Part shown: one piece after another, positions 43,677 through 53,126 of the stretch | Layout of the letters: the number at the start of each line of letters is the position of its first letter | Numbering within the stretch: the stretch's first letter is position 1 | Made by a program: the position numbers and the translations under genes | Source of the DNA: CAIKMD01 sp963803265 | Lineage (GTDB): Bacteria > Pseudomonadota > Alphaproteobacteria > ATCC43930 > CGMCC-115725 | NCBI GenBank assembly: GCA_963803265.1 | Contig: CAWDLZ010000011.1 | Location: forward strand, 62,001-126,000 | Direction of reading: 5' to 3' | Length of the DNA: 64,000 nt | Notes under the pieces: generated by a model | Database searches by the model: none | What the model saw: the letters and a program-made list of their open reading frames with translations, nothing else | Told to the model about the DNA's origin: nothing

Positions 43677-43951
43677 TCGGCGCCGGTTCACGATCGGCGC
43701 CGTCGGGGGTTCCGACAACGCCGCGGCTCATTCAAGACCTCAAAGAGGTTGATTATGTTACGGCGCTGTTGCGCGCCACGGCCGACGGGGACTCGGAGAC
43801 GCTCGGAGATCTCGCCTGGCTGCTGAAGCGGCGACGGGATATTCTGGCGGTGCTTGCCGCCCGCCGTGAGCAGAGGGGCCGCAAGATCGCGAGCCTTGAT
43901 GCGTGGCGCGGCGACAACACGCCGGATCGCTCGGTCGCAGAGGCAGCCTGA
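43673..43951 (+). CDS. Small hypothetical protein, 92 aa
   Basis: It starts in the stop of the previous gene (ATGA). A disordered, Ser/Pro-rich start gives way to a charged helix: IQDLKEVDYVTALLRATADGD, then LGDLAWLLKRRRDILAVLAARRE. It is soluble, likely a helical hairpin. Operon position and reading suggest it works with the 69-aa membrane protein. No known domain is recognised. Confidence 0.6.
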   Translation: MIGAGSRSAPSGVPTTPRLIQDLKEVDYVTALLRATADGDSETLGDLAWLLKRRRDILAVLAARREQRGRKIASLDAWRGDNTPDRSVAEAA

Positions 43952-43986
43952 CAGCGGTGTGCTTTCGTCAGTTCACGCGGCGAAGA

Positions 43987-44008
43987 CCGCGCCCCTCCGT
44001 GGGCGCGG
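43987..44008 (+). terminator. GC-rich hairpin after small operon
   Basis: CCGCGCCC pairs with GGGCGCGG around CTCCGT, a perfect 8-bp stem 35 bp after the stop at 43951. It lacks a T-run; it is a possible terminator. Confidence 0.45.
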
Positions 44009-44113
44009 CGCCTTGGCTCTTCGTTCAGTCATCGGATAAGCGCTTGAAGGATGCAGTTACGTATGCTAGCGATGAAAATTAATGTGTGCCATCTTATAAG
44101 TGATAGCTGAAAC

Positions 44114-44374
44114 ATGATATCGGCCGCTCAGCTGCGAGCGTCGCGCGCGCTTCTCGGCATCGATCAACGCAAGCTGGCGGAGATATCGGACCTTTCCGTC
44201 CCGACGATTCAGCGCATGGAAGCGAGCGACGGCGTGATTCGCGGCAACGTGGACTCGCTGATGAAGCTCGTTGGCGCACTCGACGCCGCCGGCATAGAAC
44301 TGATCGCCGAAGGAGCCACAAGCCAAATCGGCGGACGAGGCGTGCGCCTCAAATCTTCCGAAGCGTCCCGATGA
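44114..44374 (+). CDS. XRE-family helix-turn-helix regulator
   Basis: An 86-aa DNA-binding protein. The HTH is AQLRASRALLGIDQRKLAEISDLSVPTIQRME split by its turn. A short tail, LVGALDAAGIELIAEG, is typical of single-domain Xre regulators. It sits 44 bp upstream of hyfB on the same strand and could regulate the hyf-like operon or be its first gene. Confidence 0.85.
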   Translation: MISAAQLRASRALLGIDQRKLAEISDLSVPTIQRMEASDGVIRGNVDSLMKLVGALDAAGIELIAEGATSQIGGRGVRLKSSEASR

Positions 44375-44418
44375 AGGTCGCAATCGGGCGATTTTCGGCG
44401 GGGCGGGCGTAACATCGT

Positions 44419-46428
44419 ATGGCGGTCGTTATCGGGCTCTGGTGCGTCACTGGGTTTCTGATCGCGTCGTTGGCCGGCGTGGCGACGGCGCCGTCGCGAG
44501 CGGGAACGCCGATCATCTATGGCGCCTGCTTCGCTTTGTCGACGGTCGCGTTTTCGGCCGCGCTCGTCGATCTGCTCGCGCGCGGGTCGGCGTCCTCCAT
44601 CGTGTTACCGCTCGGCCTGCCGTGGGTCGGCGCACACTTCCGGGTCGATGCGCTCGCCGCGTTCTTTCTCGCGGTCGTCAATCTTGGCGGTGCTGCGGCA
44701 AGCCTTTATGCGCTCGGCTATGGGCGTCACGAATCCGCGCCCCACCGGGTTTTGCCGTTTTATCCCGCGTTCCTCGCCGGCATGAATCTGGTGGTCCTTG
44801 CCGACGACGCCTTCACCTTCCTGCTGTGCTGGGAGTTCATGTCGCTCTCGTCATGGGCGCTGGTGATGTCGCATCACCGCGAAGCCGACAATGTGCATGC
44901 CGGCTACGTCTATCTCGTCATGGCGAGCTTCGGGACGCTGGCGCTGCTCCTGGCTTTCGGCCTGCTAGCCGGGCCCGAGGGCGGCTACGCCTTCGCCACG
45001 ATGCGCGCCGGCCAACACCCGCCCGCCATGGCCGCCTTCGTGCTCATTCTCGTTTTGCTTGGCGCTGGCTCGAAGGCCGGGCTCGTGCCGCTCCATGTTT
45101 GGCTGCCCTTGGCCCATCCGGCGGCGCCGAGCCACGTTTCGGCGCTGATGAGCGGAATCATGACCAAAGTAGCCGTCTATGGCTTCGTGCGCATCGTCTT
45201 CGATCTGCTCGGCGCGCCGAGTTGGTGGTCGAGCATGATCGTCCTCGCGGTCGCCGCCGCCACCGCGCTGCTCGGCGTACTCTACGCGCTGATGCAGCAC
45301 GATCTGAAGCGCCTTCTCGCCTATCACACAGTCGAGAACATCGGCATCATCTTTATCGGCCTCGGCCTGGCGCTCGCCTTTCGCGCGAATGGCATGGAGG
45401 GCGCCGCCGCGCTGGCCTTCACCGCCGCGCTCTTCCACGTTTTCAATCATTCGGTCTTCAAGAGCCTCCTGTTCTTCGGCGCCGGCACGGTGCTGACTGG
45501 CACGGGCGAGCGCGACATGGAGCGGCTGGGCGGCCTCATCCACCGCATGCCGCTCGCGAGCTTCGCCTTCCTCGTCGGCTGCGTCGCCATCTCGGCCTTG
45601 CCGCCACTCAACGGCTTCGTCTCGGAATGGCTGACCTTTCAGGCCATTCTCCTGAGCCCGACGCTGCCGCAATGGGGATTGAAGATACTGATCCCAGCCG
45701 TCGGTGCCGTGCTGGCGCTGGCGGCGGCATTGGCGGCGGCGTGCTTCGTCAAAGCGTTCGGCGTCACTTTCCTCGGACGGCCGCGCTCATCCGCCGTGGC
45801 CAAGGCCGGCGAGGCGGATCGCTGGTCGCTCTCGGCAATGTTCTTATTGGCGGCGCTCTGCCTCTTGGCGGGCATCCTGCCCGGGTTCGTGATCGACGCC
45901 TTAGCGCCGTTGACGCAAAGCCTCGTCGGCGGGCACATGCCGGCACAAGCCGGCGTGCCGTGGCTCGCGATCGTGCCGGTGAGCGAAAGTCGCAGCTCCT
46001 ACGACGGGCTGCTCGTCTTCATTTTCATCGCGCTCTCTTCCTTGCTTGCCGCCGCCGCGATTCACCGCCTCGCTTCGCGCGCTTTGCGACGCGCGGCGGC
46101 CTGGGACTGCGGCTTTCCCGATTCCAGCCCACTGACGCAATACACCGCCACCAGCTTCGCGCAGCCGATCCGCCGGGTTTTCGGCACGGTTGCATTCCGG
46201 GCGCGCGAGCACGTCGTCATGGCGCCGCCTGGCGATGTCGGTCCTTCGGTACTTCATGTCGCACTTCAGGATCTAATTTGGGATTATCTCTATGCGCCGA
46301 TCGGCCGCGCCGTGAGCTTTGCGGCGGACCAGCTTAACCACCTCCAGTTCCTGACGATCCGGCGTTATTTGAGCCTCGTGTTTATCTTGCTTGTGCTGCT
46401 TTTGCTGGTCTTGGCGATATGGCTTTGA
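44419..46428 (+). CDS. hyfB: Hydrogenase-4-like membrane subunit HyfB (antiporter-like)
   Basis: A 669-aa protein with about 16 membrane helices related to NuoL/MrpA. The conserved core is GAGSKAGLVPLHVWLPLAHPAAPSHVSALMSG, split in two by a turn, and HDLKRLLAYHTVENIGIIFIG. The channel lysines and glutamates of proton-translocating subunits are present (GSKAG, WEFMSLSSW). It has a C-terminal extension ending in a hydrophobic helix. It is the first gene of a hyfB-C-E-F-G-I operon and is intact. Confidence 0.92.
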   Translation: MAVVIGLWCVTGFLIASLAGVATAPSRAGTPIIYGACFALSTVAFSAALVDLLARGSASSIVLPLGLPWVGAHFRVDALAAFFLAVVNLGGAAASLYALGYGRHESAPHRVLPFYPAFLAGMNLVVLADDAFTFLLCWEFMSLSSWALVMSHHREADNVHAGYVYLVMASFGTLALLLAFGLLAGPEGGYAFATMRAGQHPPAMAAFVLILVLLGAGSKAGLVPLHVWLPLAHPAAPSHVSALMSGIMTKVAVYGFVRIVFDLLGAPSWWSSMIVLAVAAATALLGVLYALMQHDLKRLLAYHTVENIGIIFIGLGLALAFRANGMEGAAALAFTAALFHVFNHSVFKSLLFFGAGTVLTGTGERDMERLGGLIHRMPLASFAFLVGCVAISALPPLNGFVSEWLTFQAILLSPTLPQWGLKILIPAVGAVLALAAALAAACFVKAFGVTFLGRPRSSAVAKAGEADRWSLSAMFLLAALCLLAGILPGFVIDALAPLTQSLVGGHMPAQAGVPWLAIVPVSESRSSYDGLLVFIFIALSSLLAAAAIHRLASRALRRAAAWDCGFPDSSPLTQYTATSFAQPIRRVFGTVAFRAREHVVMAPPGDVGPSVLHVALQDLIWDYLYAPIGRAVSFAADQLNHLQFLTIRRYLSLVFILLVLLLLVLAIWL

Positions 46429-47375
46429 TTGGCGATCTTTTCTCCCAGGGTCTCCAGATGGTGCTGGTCCTCGCGCTGGCGCCGGCGCTCGTCGGCCTGG
46501 TGCGCAAGGTGAAAGCGCGCCTCCTGCGCCGCCGGGGACCGCCGATCCTTCAGCCTTATCGCGATCTGTTGCGGCTTCTACGCAAGGACGTGGTGCTGGC
46601 GGAGAATGCAAGCTGGCTCTTCCGCGTCACCCCCTACCTGATCTTCGCCGCGACTTGGGTGGCCGCGACGCTGGTGCCGACCTTCGCCACCGGTCTCCTA
46701 TTCAGCTGGTCGGCCGATCTCATCGCGATCATCGCGCTCTTGGGCAGCGCGCGCTTCTTCCTGGCGCTCGCCGGCATGGATGTCGGCACCAGTTTCGGCG
46801 GCATCGGGTCAAGCCGCGAGGTGATGATCGCCTCGCTGGCCGAGCCGGCCATGCTGACGATCGTATTCACGCTGGCGCTCATCGCTGGCTCGACCGAGCT
46901 TTCGACGATGGCTGAATTCATGGGTTCGCCGGCCGTCGGATTGCGCGTGTCGCTCGGGCTCGCGCTCATCGCCCTCGTCATCGTGGCGATCGCCGAGAAT
47001 TCCCGCATCCCGGTCGACAACCCAGCGACGCATCTCGAGCTCACCATGGTGCATGAGGCGATGGTACTCGAATATTCCGGTCGCCATCTCGCCCTTATCG
47101 AGCTTGCCGCGGCGTTGAAGCTGCTGCTCTATGTCTCTCTGATCGCCTGCCTCTTCGTGCCATGGAGATTAGCCTCGGCCGAGGACGGCGTGGCGCCTGC
47201 GCTTGTCGGGGCGGGCGCTTACCTCGTCAAGCTCGCCGCCGGCGGCATTCTTCTCGCCGTGTTCGAGACCGCGATCGCCAAGATGCGGGTATTCCGCGTG
47301 CCCGAGTTCCTGGGCGCGGCCTTGATGCTCGGGCTGCTCGCGACGCTTCTGCGTTTCGTCTCGGCGAGCTTCTAG
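46419..47375 (+). CDS. hyfC: Hydrogenase-4-like subunit HyfC (NuoH-like)
   Basis: A 318-aa protein with eight helices. RRGPPILQPYRDLLRLLRKD is the first cytosolic loop that contacts the quinone-module interface in complex I relatives. AIAENSRIPVDNPATHLELTM is the conserved loop-helix signature of NuoH/HycD proteins. It overlaps hyfB by 10 bp. It should anchor the soluble HyfG-HyfI module to the membrane. Confidence 0.92.
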   Translation: MALIGDLFSQGLQMVLVLALAPALVGLVRKVKARLLRRRGPPILQPYRDLLRLLRKDVVLAENASWLFRVTPYLIFAATWVAATLVPTFATGLLFSWSADLIAIIALLGSARFFLALAGMDVGTSFGGIGSSREVMIASLAEPAMLTIVFTLALIAGSTELSTMAEFMGSPAVGLRVSLGLALIALVIVAIAENSRIPVDNPATHLELTMVHEAMVLEYSGRHLALIELAAALKLLLYVSLIACLFVPWRLASAEDGVAPALVGAGAYLVKLAAGGILLAVFETAIAKMRVFRVPEFLGAALMLGLLATLLRFVSASF

Positions 47376-48039
47376 ATGGTGGGCCTCGATTTCGACACCT
47401 CTCATCTGCTGGCGGGCGGTCTCGTGCTGCATCAGCTTCGTGCTTCTCTATCAGGATCGGCTGTATGCGATGCTCAATGTCTACGCCATGCATGCGCTGA
47501 CCTTGGCGCTGTCGGTCGCGTGGCAGGCCTTCATTCAAGACGCACCGCATCTTTACGTGACGGCAGCGCTCGCACTCGGCTTCAAGGCGATCATCATTCC
47601 GGTCGCGCTGCGGCGGATCGTCGAGCGTCTCGGCATCCACCGCGAGATCGAGACAGTGGTCGGCATTGGGCCGACCATGCTGGCAGGGCTGGCGTTGGTC
47701 GCGCTCTCGATGGTGGTCATGCTGCGTGTGACCAGCGAAGCGAGTCCGATCGCACGCGAGGATCTTGCCTTTGCGCTCGCCGTGGTTCTGCTGGGGCTCC
47801 TCATCATGGTGACACGGCGCAACGCGGTCAGTCAGGTCGTGGGCTTCATGTCGCTCGAGAACGGGCTGGTCCTGGCGGCGACCGGCGCCAGAGGCATGCC
47901 GCTCGTCGTCGAGATCAGCGTCGCCTTCTCGATCCTTATCGCCTTCATCGTCATCGGTATCTTTCTGTTCCGCATCCGCGAGCGCTTCGACACCGTCGAT
48001 CTGCGCGCGCTCGACCAATTCCGGGGAGAGCGAAGATGA
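47376..48039 (+). CDS. hyfE: Hydrogenase-4-like subunit HyfE (+1 frameshift)
   Basis: A small membrane subunit (220 aa after correction) with a NuoK-like C-terminal domain: VTRRNAVSQVVGFMSLENGLVLAA, ending in a helix and RIRERFDTVD. The gene starts right after the hyfC stop (TAG then ATG) with MVGLDFDTSHLLAGGLVL. Near 47429 an extra C shifts the frame; removing it gives ISFVLLYQDRLYAM. The downstream frame alone (from 47440) keeps most helices. Confidence 0.88.
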
Positions 48040-49487
48040 GCGGGATCGAATTTGGCGCGGTGGACGCGGTGCTTTTGATCCCCCTCGGAGCCGCTTGCCT
48101 CTTGGCCTTCCTGCCGGGCTATCGTTGGGCCGCGCGTCTCAATGTTGCGGCGACCTTCTTGACGCTCCTCGCCGCTTTGTCGCTCCTTTTCGGGGCACAC
48201 CCGGCGCCGAGCACGTATCTGCTGGTCAACGACCTCAACATCGTCTTCATTGCGCTCAACAGCTTTGTCGGCTTCACTACAAGCGTTTTCAGCGCGAGCT
48301 ATGTCGGACACGAGCTAGAGATCGGCCGGCTCACGCCCACCTATCTGCGCTTCTATCACGCCATGTATCAGATCCTGATGTTCGCGATGAACCTTGCGCT
48401 GGTGGCGAACAATATCGGTCTGATGTGGGTTGCCATCGAAATCGCCACGCTTACGACCGTGATGATGGTCGGCATCTACCGGACCCACGAAGCGCTCGAG
48501 GCGGCGTGGAAATACTTCATCCTCGGCAGCGTCGGCATCGGGTTGGCGCTCTTCGGCACCATCCTCGTCTATGTCGCGGCGCAGCCGGTGATCGGGGAAG
48601 GTATCAATTCGATGGTGTGGACCAACCTCGTCGCCCGCGCCGGCTCGTTCGACCCGGCCTTGCTCGACGTCGCGTTCGTCTTTCTGCTCCTCGGCTATGG
48701 CACCAAGGTCGGCCTGGCGCCGCTCCATGCTTGGCTGCCCGATGCCCACGCCGAAGGCCCAACGCCGATTTCAGCGGTGCTGTCGGGGCTTCTCCTCAAC
48801 GTCGCGCTCTACGCCGTGCTGCGCTTCAAAATGCTGATGACCGCGAACGCCGCCGCCGTGGCGCCTGGGCCGCTGATGGTCACGCTGGGTCTGACCTCGG
48901 TAATTTTCGCGTCGATCATGCTTTATCGCCGTCGCGACATCAAACGAATGTTCGCCTATTCGTCGATCGAGCATATGGGCATCATCGTCTTTGCCTTCGG
49001 CATGGGCGGTCCCCTGGCGAATTTCGCCGGGCTCTTGCACATGACCATGCACAGCCTCACCAAATCCGGCATTTTCTTCACCGTCGGCCACATCGCGCAA
49101 GTCAAGGGCACGCAGCGGATTGCCGAGATCGGAGGTCTCACGGGAACCCATCCCTGGCTGGGATGGAGCCTCGTCGCCGGCGTCGTCGCGATCGCCGGGT
49201 TGCCGCCCTTCGGCATCTTCATGAGCGAGTTCCTGGTCGTGAGTTCGACCTTCGCACGCTCGCCGCTCTTGGCCCTTGGTCTCGTCCTCGGACTGCTGAT
49301 CGCGTTGGGGGCGCTGCTTCTACGCTTGAACGGCCTCGCCTTCGGCGAGCCGCGCGGCGGCACCGCGCCGGTCAAGGCCTCCTATGTGCCGGCCTTTGCG
49401 CACCTGGCGCTCGTCTTCGCGATTGGGATTTACCTGCCGGGGCCGCTGCTGATCTGGTTCCAGCACGTCTCGAGCCTCCTCGGCTAG
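48036..49487 (+). CDS. hyfF: Hydrogenase-4-like membrane subunit HyfF (antiporter-like)
   Basis: A 483-aa NuoM/NuoN-like subunit with about 14 helices. Conserved segments are ATLTTVMMVGIYRTHEALEAAWKY, GYGTKVGLAPLHAWLPDAHAEGPTPISAVLSG split by a turn, and RDIKRMFAYSSIEHMGIIVF. The proton-path Lys and Glu are present. It overlaps hyfE by 4 bp. It is intact. Confidence 0.93.
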   Translation: MSGIEFGAVDAVLLIPLGAACLLAFLPGYRWAARLNVAATFLTLLAALSLLFGAHPAPSTYLLVNDLNIVFIALNSFVGFTTSVFSASYVGHELEIGRLTPTYLRFYHAMYQILMFAMNLALVANNIGLMWVAIEIATLTTVMMVGIYRTHEALEAAWKYFILGSVGIGLALFGTILVYVAAQPVIGEGINSMVWTNLVARAGSFDPALLDVAFVFLLLGYGTKVGLAPLHAWLPDAHAEGPTPISAVLSGLLLNVALYAVLRFKMLMTANAAAVAPGPLMVTLGLTSVIFASIMLYRRRDIKRMFAYSSIEHMGIIVFAFGMGGPLANFAGLLHMTMHSLTKSGIFFTVGHIAQVKGTQRIAEIGGLTGTHPWLGWSLVAGVVAIAGLPPFGIFMSEFLVVSSTFARSPLLALGLVLGLLIALGALLLRLNGLAFGEPRGGTAPVKASYVPAFAHLALVFAIGIYLPGPLLIWFQHVSSLLG

Positions 49488-49500
49488 GGCGGACGCGGCG

Positions 49501-50958
49501 ATGCCGACACTTGACGAATTGATCTCTAGCGGACGGCGGGTCGAGGCGCATCATCCCATGCCACGTGCGATCGTCAACGCGGCGACGTGGCAGCTTGCGG
49601 CGAACGAGCTGCATTACGAGCGCTTGACCCTTTTGGGCCTCTGGGGCGACCGGCGCGCCGTGCACTTGGCGCTACTCGAACCGGCGGCAGGAAAATTCGC
49701 CGTGCTGAGCCTTGATTGCCCTAACGGGCGGTTTCCCTCGATCGGGCGGCTGCATCCGCCCGCGATCCGGCTCGAGCGCACGATCTACGATCTCTTCAGC
49801 ATCGAGGCCGAGGGTGCACCCGACACGCGCCCGTGGCTCGACCACGGGACATCTTATGTGTTCCTTCCGGTCGAGGGCGAGAATTTGCATCAGATTCCGG
49901 TGGGTCCCGTCCATGCCGGGATCATCGAGCCCGGGCATTTCCGCTTCACCGCCGGCGGCGAGACCGTCGTGCGGCTCGAGGCGCGGCTCGGCTATGTCCA
50001 CAAGGGCATCGAAAAGCTGATGGAAGGCGCCGACCTCGGCCGCGCCGCCAAGCTCGCGGGCCGCGTCTCAGGAGACAGCACGGTCGCCTTCGCCTTTGCG
50101 TTTGCCCGCGCAGCGGAGGCAGCGCTCGGCATCGACGTCCCGCCGCGAGCCCAGTGGCTGCGCGCGCTGATGGCCGAGCTCGAGCGGCTCGCCAATCATT
50201 TCGGCGATATCGGCGCCATTTGCAATGACGCCGCCTTCGCGCTGATGCATGCGCATTGCGCCGTGCTGCGCGAGCGCGTGCTGCGGGCCTCGGATAGCGC
50301 CTTCGGGCATCGGCTGATGCGAGATTGCGTCGTGCCGGGCGGCGCGGCGGTCGATTTGGCAAGCGCGGGTATCGCGGCCATCCGCGACCTCGTCGCCGAG
50401 GCGAAGCGGAAGTTCCCGGCGCTGATCAAGCTCTACGACGACACCGCCTCGCTACAGGACCGCACGGTCGGAACCGGCAGATTGCGGGGCGAACTCGCCC
50501 GCCGTTTCGGTGCGGGTGGCTATGTCGGCCGGGCTTCGGGCCGAGCGTTCGATGCGCGCCGCGACATGGCCTATCCGCCCTATGACGCGTTGAAATTCGA
50601 TGTGCCGCGCCGCGAGGACGGCGATGTCAACGCGCGGGTCTGGATTCGCATCCGCGAGGTCGAGCAAAGCTTGGATCTGGTCAGGCAGATTCTCGAGCGC
50701 ATGCCTGCGGGTTCGGTCTGCGCTGAGATGCCGGACACGCGGGCTTGCGAGGGCGTCGCCCTCGTCGAAGGGTTCCGGGGCGACATTCTCGTCTGGCTGC
50801 GGCTCGGACCCGATGACCTTGTCGAACGCTGCCACCTTCGCGATCCTTCGTGGTTTCAATGGCCCTTGCTCGAAGCGGCAATCGACGGCAACATCGTCGC
50901 CGATTTTCCGCTCTGCAACAAATCCTTCAACTGTTCATACTCCGGCCACGATCTTTGA
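49501..50958 (+). CDS. hyfG: HyfG-like large subunit lacking NiFe ligands (NuoCD-like)
   Basis: A 485-aa fusion of a 30-kDa-like N-terminal part (about 1-130) and a 49-kDa/NiFe-large-subunit-like part (EARLGYVHKGIEKLMEG onward). In NiFe hydrogenases the next motif is RICGIC; here it is GRVSGDS. The C-terminal DPCxxC is replaced by SFNCSYSGHDL, so none of the four metal-binding Cys is in place. It should therefore not be a hydrogenase. It more likely forms the quinone- or unknown-substrate face of an energy-converting hydrogenase-related (Ehr) complex. Confidence 0.9.
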   Translation: MPTLDELISSGRRVEAHHPMPRAIVNAATWQLAANELHYERLTLLGLWGDRRAVHLALLEPAAGKFAVLSLDCPNGRFPSIGRLHPPAIRLERTIYDLFSIEAEGAPDTRPWLDHGTSYVFLPVEGENLHQIPVGPVHAGIIEPGHFRFTAGGETVVRLEARLGYVHKGIEKLMEGADLGRAAKLAGRVSGDSTVAFAFAFARAAEAALGIDVPPRAQWLRALMAELERLANHFGDIGAICNDAAFALMHAHCAVLRERVLRASDSAFGHRLMRDCVVPGGAAVDLASAGIAAIRDLVAEAKRKFPALIKLYDDTASLQDRTVGTGRLRGELARRFGAGGYVGRASGRAFDARRDMAYPPYDALKFDVPRREDGDVNARVWIRIREVEQSLDLVRQILERMPAGSVCAEMPDTRACEGVALVEGFRGDILVWLRLGPDDLVERCHLRDPSWFQWPLLEAAIDGNIVADFPLCNKSFNCSYSGHDL

Positions 50959-50970
50959 GACGACGCACTC

Positions 50971-51477
50971 ATGCGCAAGCATCTCTTTGAAGGAATGATC
51001 CGGTCGCCGCTGACCGAGGCGGCGCCCCTTCCCGACGCCGCCGCCGAGGCGGAACTGGCGGCTTCGCTCGATCGCGTGGCGCGGCGGCGCCTCGGCCGTA
51101 GCCTTGCCATTCGCGCGGTCGATGCCGGCTCGTGCAATGGCTGTGAGCTCGAAATCCATGCGCTCAACAATGCGTTCTACGATCTCGAGCGCTTCGGGCT
51201 GCATTTTGTCGCCTCGCCGCGTCATGCCGATGTGCTGCTTGTGACAGGCCCGGTGACGAAGAACATGCGCCAAGCGCTGGAACGGACCTACGCGGCCACA
51301 CCCGATCCCAAATGGGTCGTGGCGCTAGGCGACTGCGCCCGCGATGGCGGCCTTTTTGCCGGCAGTTATGCCTGTGTCGGCGGCGTGGCTTCGACCGTGC
51401 CGGTTGATCTCCATATCGCCGGCTGCCCACCCCGCCCAGAGCATATCCTCAAGGGATTACTGGCCCTGCTGTCTTGA
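50971..51477 (+). CDS. hyfI: HyfI-like iron-sulfur small subunit (NuoB-like)
   Basis: A 168-aa protein with one [4Fe-4S] site. The ligands are in DAGSCNGCELEIHAL (two Cys), ALGDCARDGG and IAGCPPRPEHI. This cluster, equal to N2 of complex I, is complete even though the neighbouring HyfG has lost its NiFe site. It ends the operon. No HyfA or HyfH ferredoxin subunit follows, so the electron donor is unknown. Confidence 0.93.
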   Translation: MRKHLFEGMIRSPLTEAAPLPDAAAEAELAASLDRVARRRLGRSLAIRAVDAGSCNGCELEIHALNNAFYDLERFGLHFVASPRHADVLLVTGPVTKNMRQALERTYAATPDPKWVVALGDCARDGGLFAGSYACVGGVASTVPVDLHIAGCPPRPEHILKGLLALLS

Positions 51478-51571
51478 GCGGTCGCCCGACGAAGAATTGG
51501 CTTCGGGATTGGGCTCGATTTGTAAAATCGCTTGGCCAAGATGGAGTCGCTTTTCCGGCGGGCACAGGCAG

Positions 51572-53104
51572 CTAAATCCTAAGAGCATCGCCGAGCGCCT
51601 GGCGCGCCGCCGCCAGATGGTCGCCGACATCGTTTGACGGAGCGACGCGCCGCCAGTCCACGAATCCGGTGTCGATCTTCAACTGCTGCATCAATACGCC
51701 CCGATCTGCATCCGATGCGTCTGCGTGCCGCTGGGCGATGCGTTCGATCAGCGTCTTTTCGGGCGCAGCCAGCCAAAGGCCAGAGAAAGGCGCCCCCGCC
51801 CGCCGCGCGACGGCGGCTATGGCCTTTCTTTCCCGCTCCGCCAAAAAGGCAGCATCGACGATTGCGGTATACCCTGCGGCAATTGCCATGGCGGCCTCTT
51901 CTCCCAGCGCCAGGTACACCTTGTCGCTCGTCGCCTGGTCATAGGCGCTTGCAGGCAATTTGGTTTCGGGCGCGACGCCCATCATCGATTTCCTCAGCAC
52001 ATCGCTGCGAACGATTCGCGCACCCGGCCGCGGCAAGAAATCGGGCGCAAGCGCCGCCGCAATCGTCAACTTACCGCTGCCGCTGAGACCGCCGATGGCG
52101 ATGAGGCAGGGCTGTCCCGGGCTCAGCAAAGCACTCGCGAGCGCGAGATAGGTCCTGGCCTCGGCGGCCGTGCTGTCCTGCGCATGCTGCGCGAGCGATG
52201 CCAAGGCCACTTTTGCACGCACCGCCGCTCGGACCGAGAGAAAGAGGGGTAGCGCGGGAAGGCCCGACGCGTCCGCGGTGCGATCGAGATAGCGATTGAA
52301 AACGGCATTGGCCGGGCCGCGTAACAAGCGGTGCTCCAGATCCATGAGCAAGAATGCGAGATCGTATAGGACATCGATACAGGCGAGGGAATCGCTGAAT
52401 TCGATGCAATCGAAAAGCGTCGGCGCGCCCTCGAAGAGGCAGATATTGCGCAAATGAAGGTCGCCATGGCAACGCCGCACCTTGCCTTGGATGCGCCGTT
52501 CCTCGAGAACCATTCCGACCCGATCGAGCGCCGCGTTGGATGCCACGCGCAGTGCCTCGACCGAGCTTTCTACCAGTGGCGGGCAGCCAAGCATCAAATT
52601 GGAGTGATTGTCGGCGATCACATTCGCGATCTCGACCCGACCGCCGAAACCAGGCGTTTTCTCGGCGGTGGCGTGAAAGGCGGCAACCGCATCCGCGAGC
52701 TGACGCATCAGCAGGGGCGTAAGACGATCTTCCTCGGCAAGCCGGTCGAATAGGGCGCTTTCGTCGAACCGCCGCATCTCGACGAGCCAGTCCACGACGG
52801 CACCCTTGCCCCCGAGCTCGAAACCGCCGCCCGACTTCCGTGTGACGGCACGGATTCCGAGATAAAGGCTAGGCGCGGTGCGGCGGTTGAGCTCGATTTC
52901 CGCGCGGCAAAACCGCTCGCGCGCGGCGACGCTCGAATAGTCGAGATAAGAATAACGTACCGCGCGCTTCAGCTTATAGACGCGATCACCGACGAGAAAG
53001 ACGACCGACGCATGAGTCTCGATGCGTTCCGGCGTGACACCGGCTTGGCCATAGCTTTCGCCGTGCGACAGAAATTCAATGATTTCCGTTTGATCAGTGG
53101 CCAT
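51572..53104 (-). CDS. Fused APH-type kinase / AAA P-loop kinase protein
   Basis: A 510-aa two-domain protein. The N-terminal half (about 1-330) is an aminoglycoside-phosphotransferase-fold kinase with CHGDLHLRNICLFEG as catalytic loop and FDCIEFSDSLACIDVLYDLA holding the metal Asp. The C-terminal half is a zeta-toxin/gluconate-kinase-like P-loop domain with Walker A GGLSGSGKLT. Such bifunctional proteins often sit near universal stress or low-oxygen genes; the substrate is unknown and antibiotic resistance should not be assumed. It converges on hyfI. Confidence 0.88.
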   Translation of the reverse strand: MATDQTEIIEFLSHGESYGQAGVTPERIETHASVVFLVGDRVYKLKRAVRYSYLDYSSVAARERFCRAEIELNRRTAPSLYLGIRAVTRKSGGGFELGGKGAVVDWLVEMRRFDESALFDRLAEEDRLTPLLMRQLADAVAAFHATAEKTPGFGGRVEIANVIADNHSNLMLGCPPLVESSVEALRVASNAALDRVGMVLEERRIQGKVRRCHGDLHLRNICLFEGAPTLFDCIEFSDSLACIDVLYDLAFLLMDLEHRLLRGPANAVFNRYLDRTADASGLPALPLFLSVRAAVRAKVALASLAQHAQDSTAAEARTYLALASALLSPGQPCLIAIGGLSGSGKLTIAAALAPDFLPRPGARIVRSDVLRKSMMGVAPETKLPASAYDQATSDKVYLALGEEAAMAIAAGYTAIVDAAFLAERERKAIAAVARRAGAPFSGLWLAAPEKTLIERIAQRHADASDADRGVLMQQLKIDTGFVDWRRVAPSNDVGDHLAAARQALGDALRI

Positions 53105-53126
53105 CGAGAGAATTCGTGGACACCGA

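Noticed and set aside
49501..51477. Calling HyfG-HyfI a true NiFe hydrogenase or formate hydrogenlyase
   Set aside because: All four NiFe cysteine positions are replaced in HyfG, and no formate dehydrogenase or maturation genes are present.
51572..53104. Antibiotic-resistance phosphotransferase
   Set aside because: The kinase fold is shared by many small-molecule kinases, and the fusion to a P-loop domain is a family of unknown substrate.
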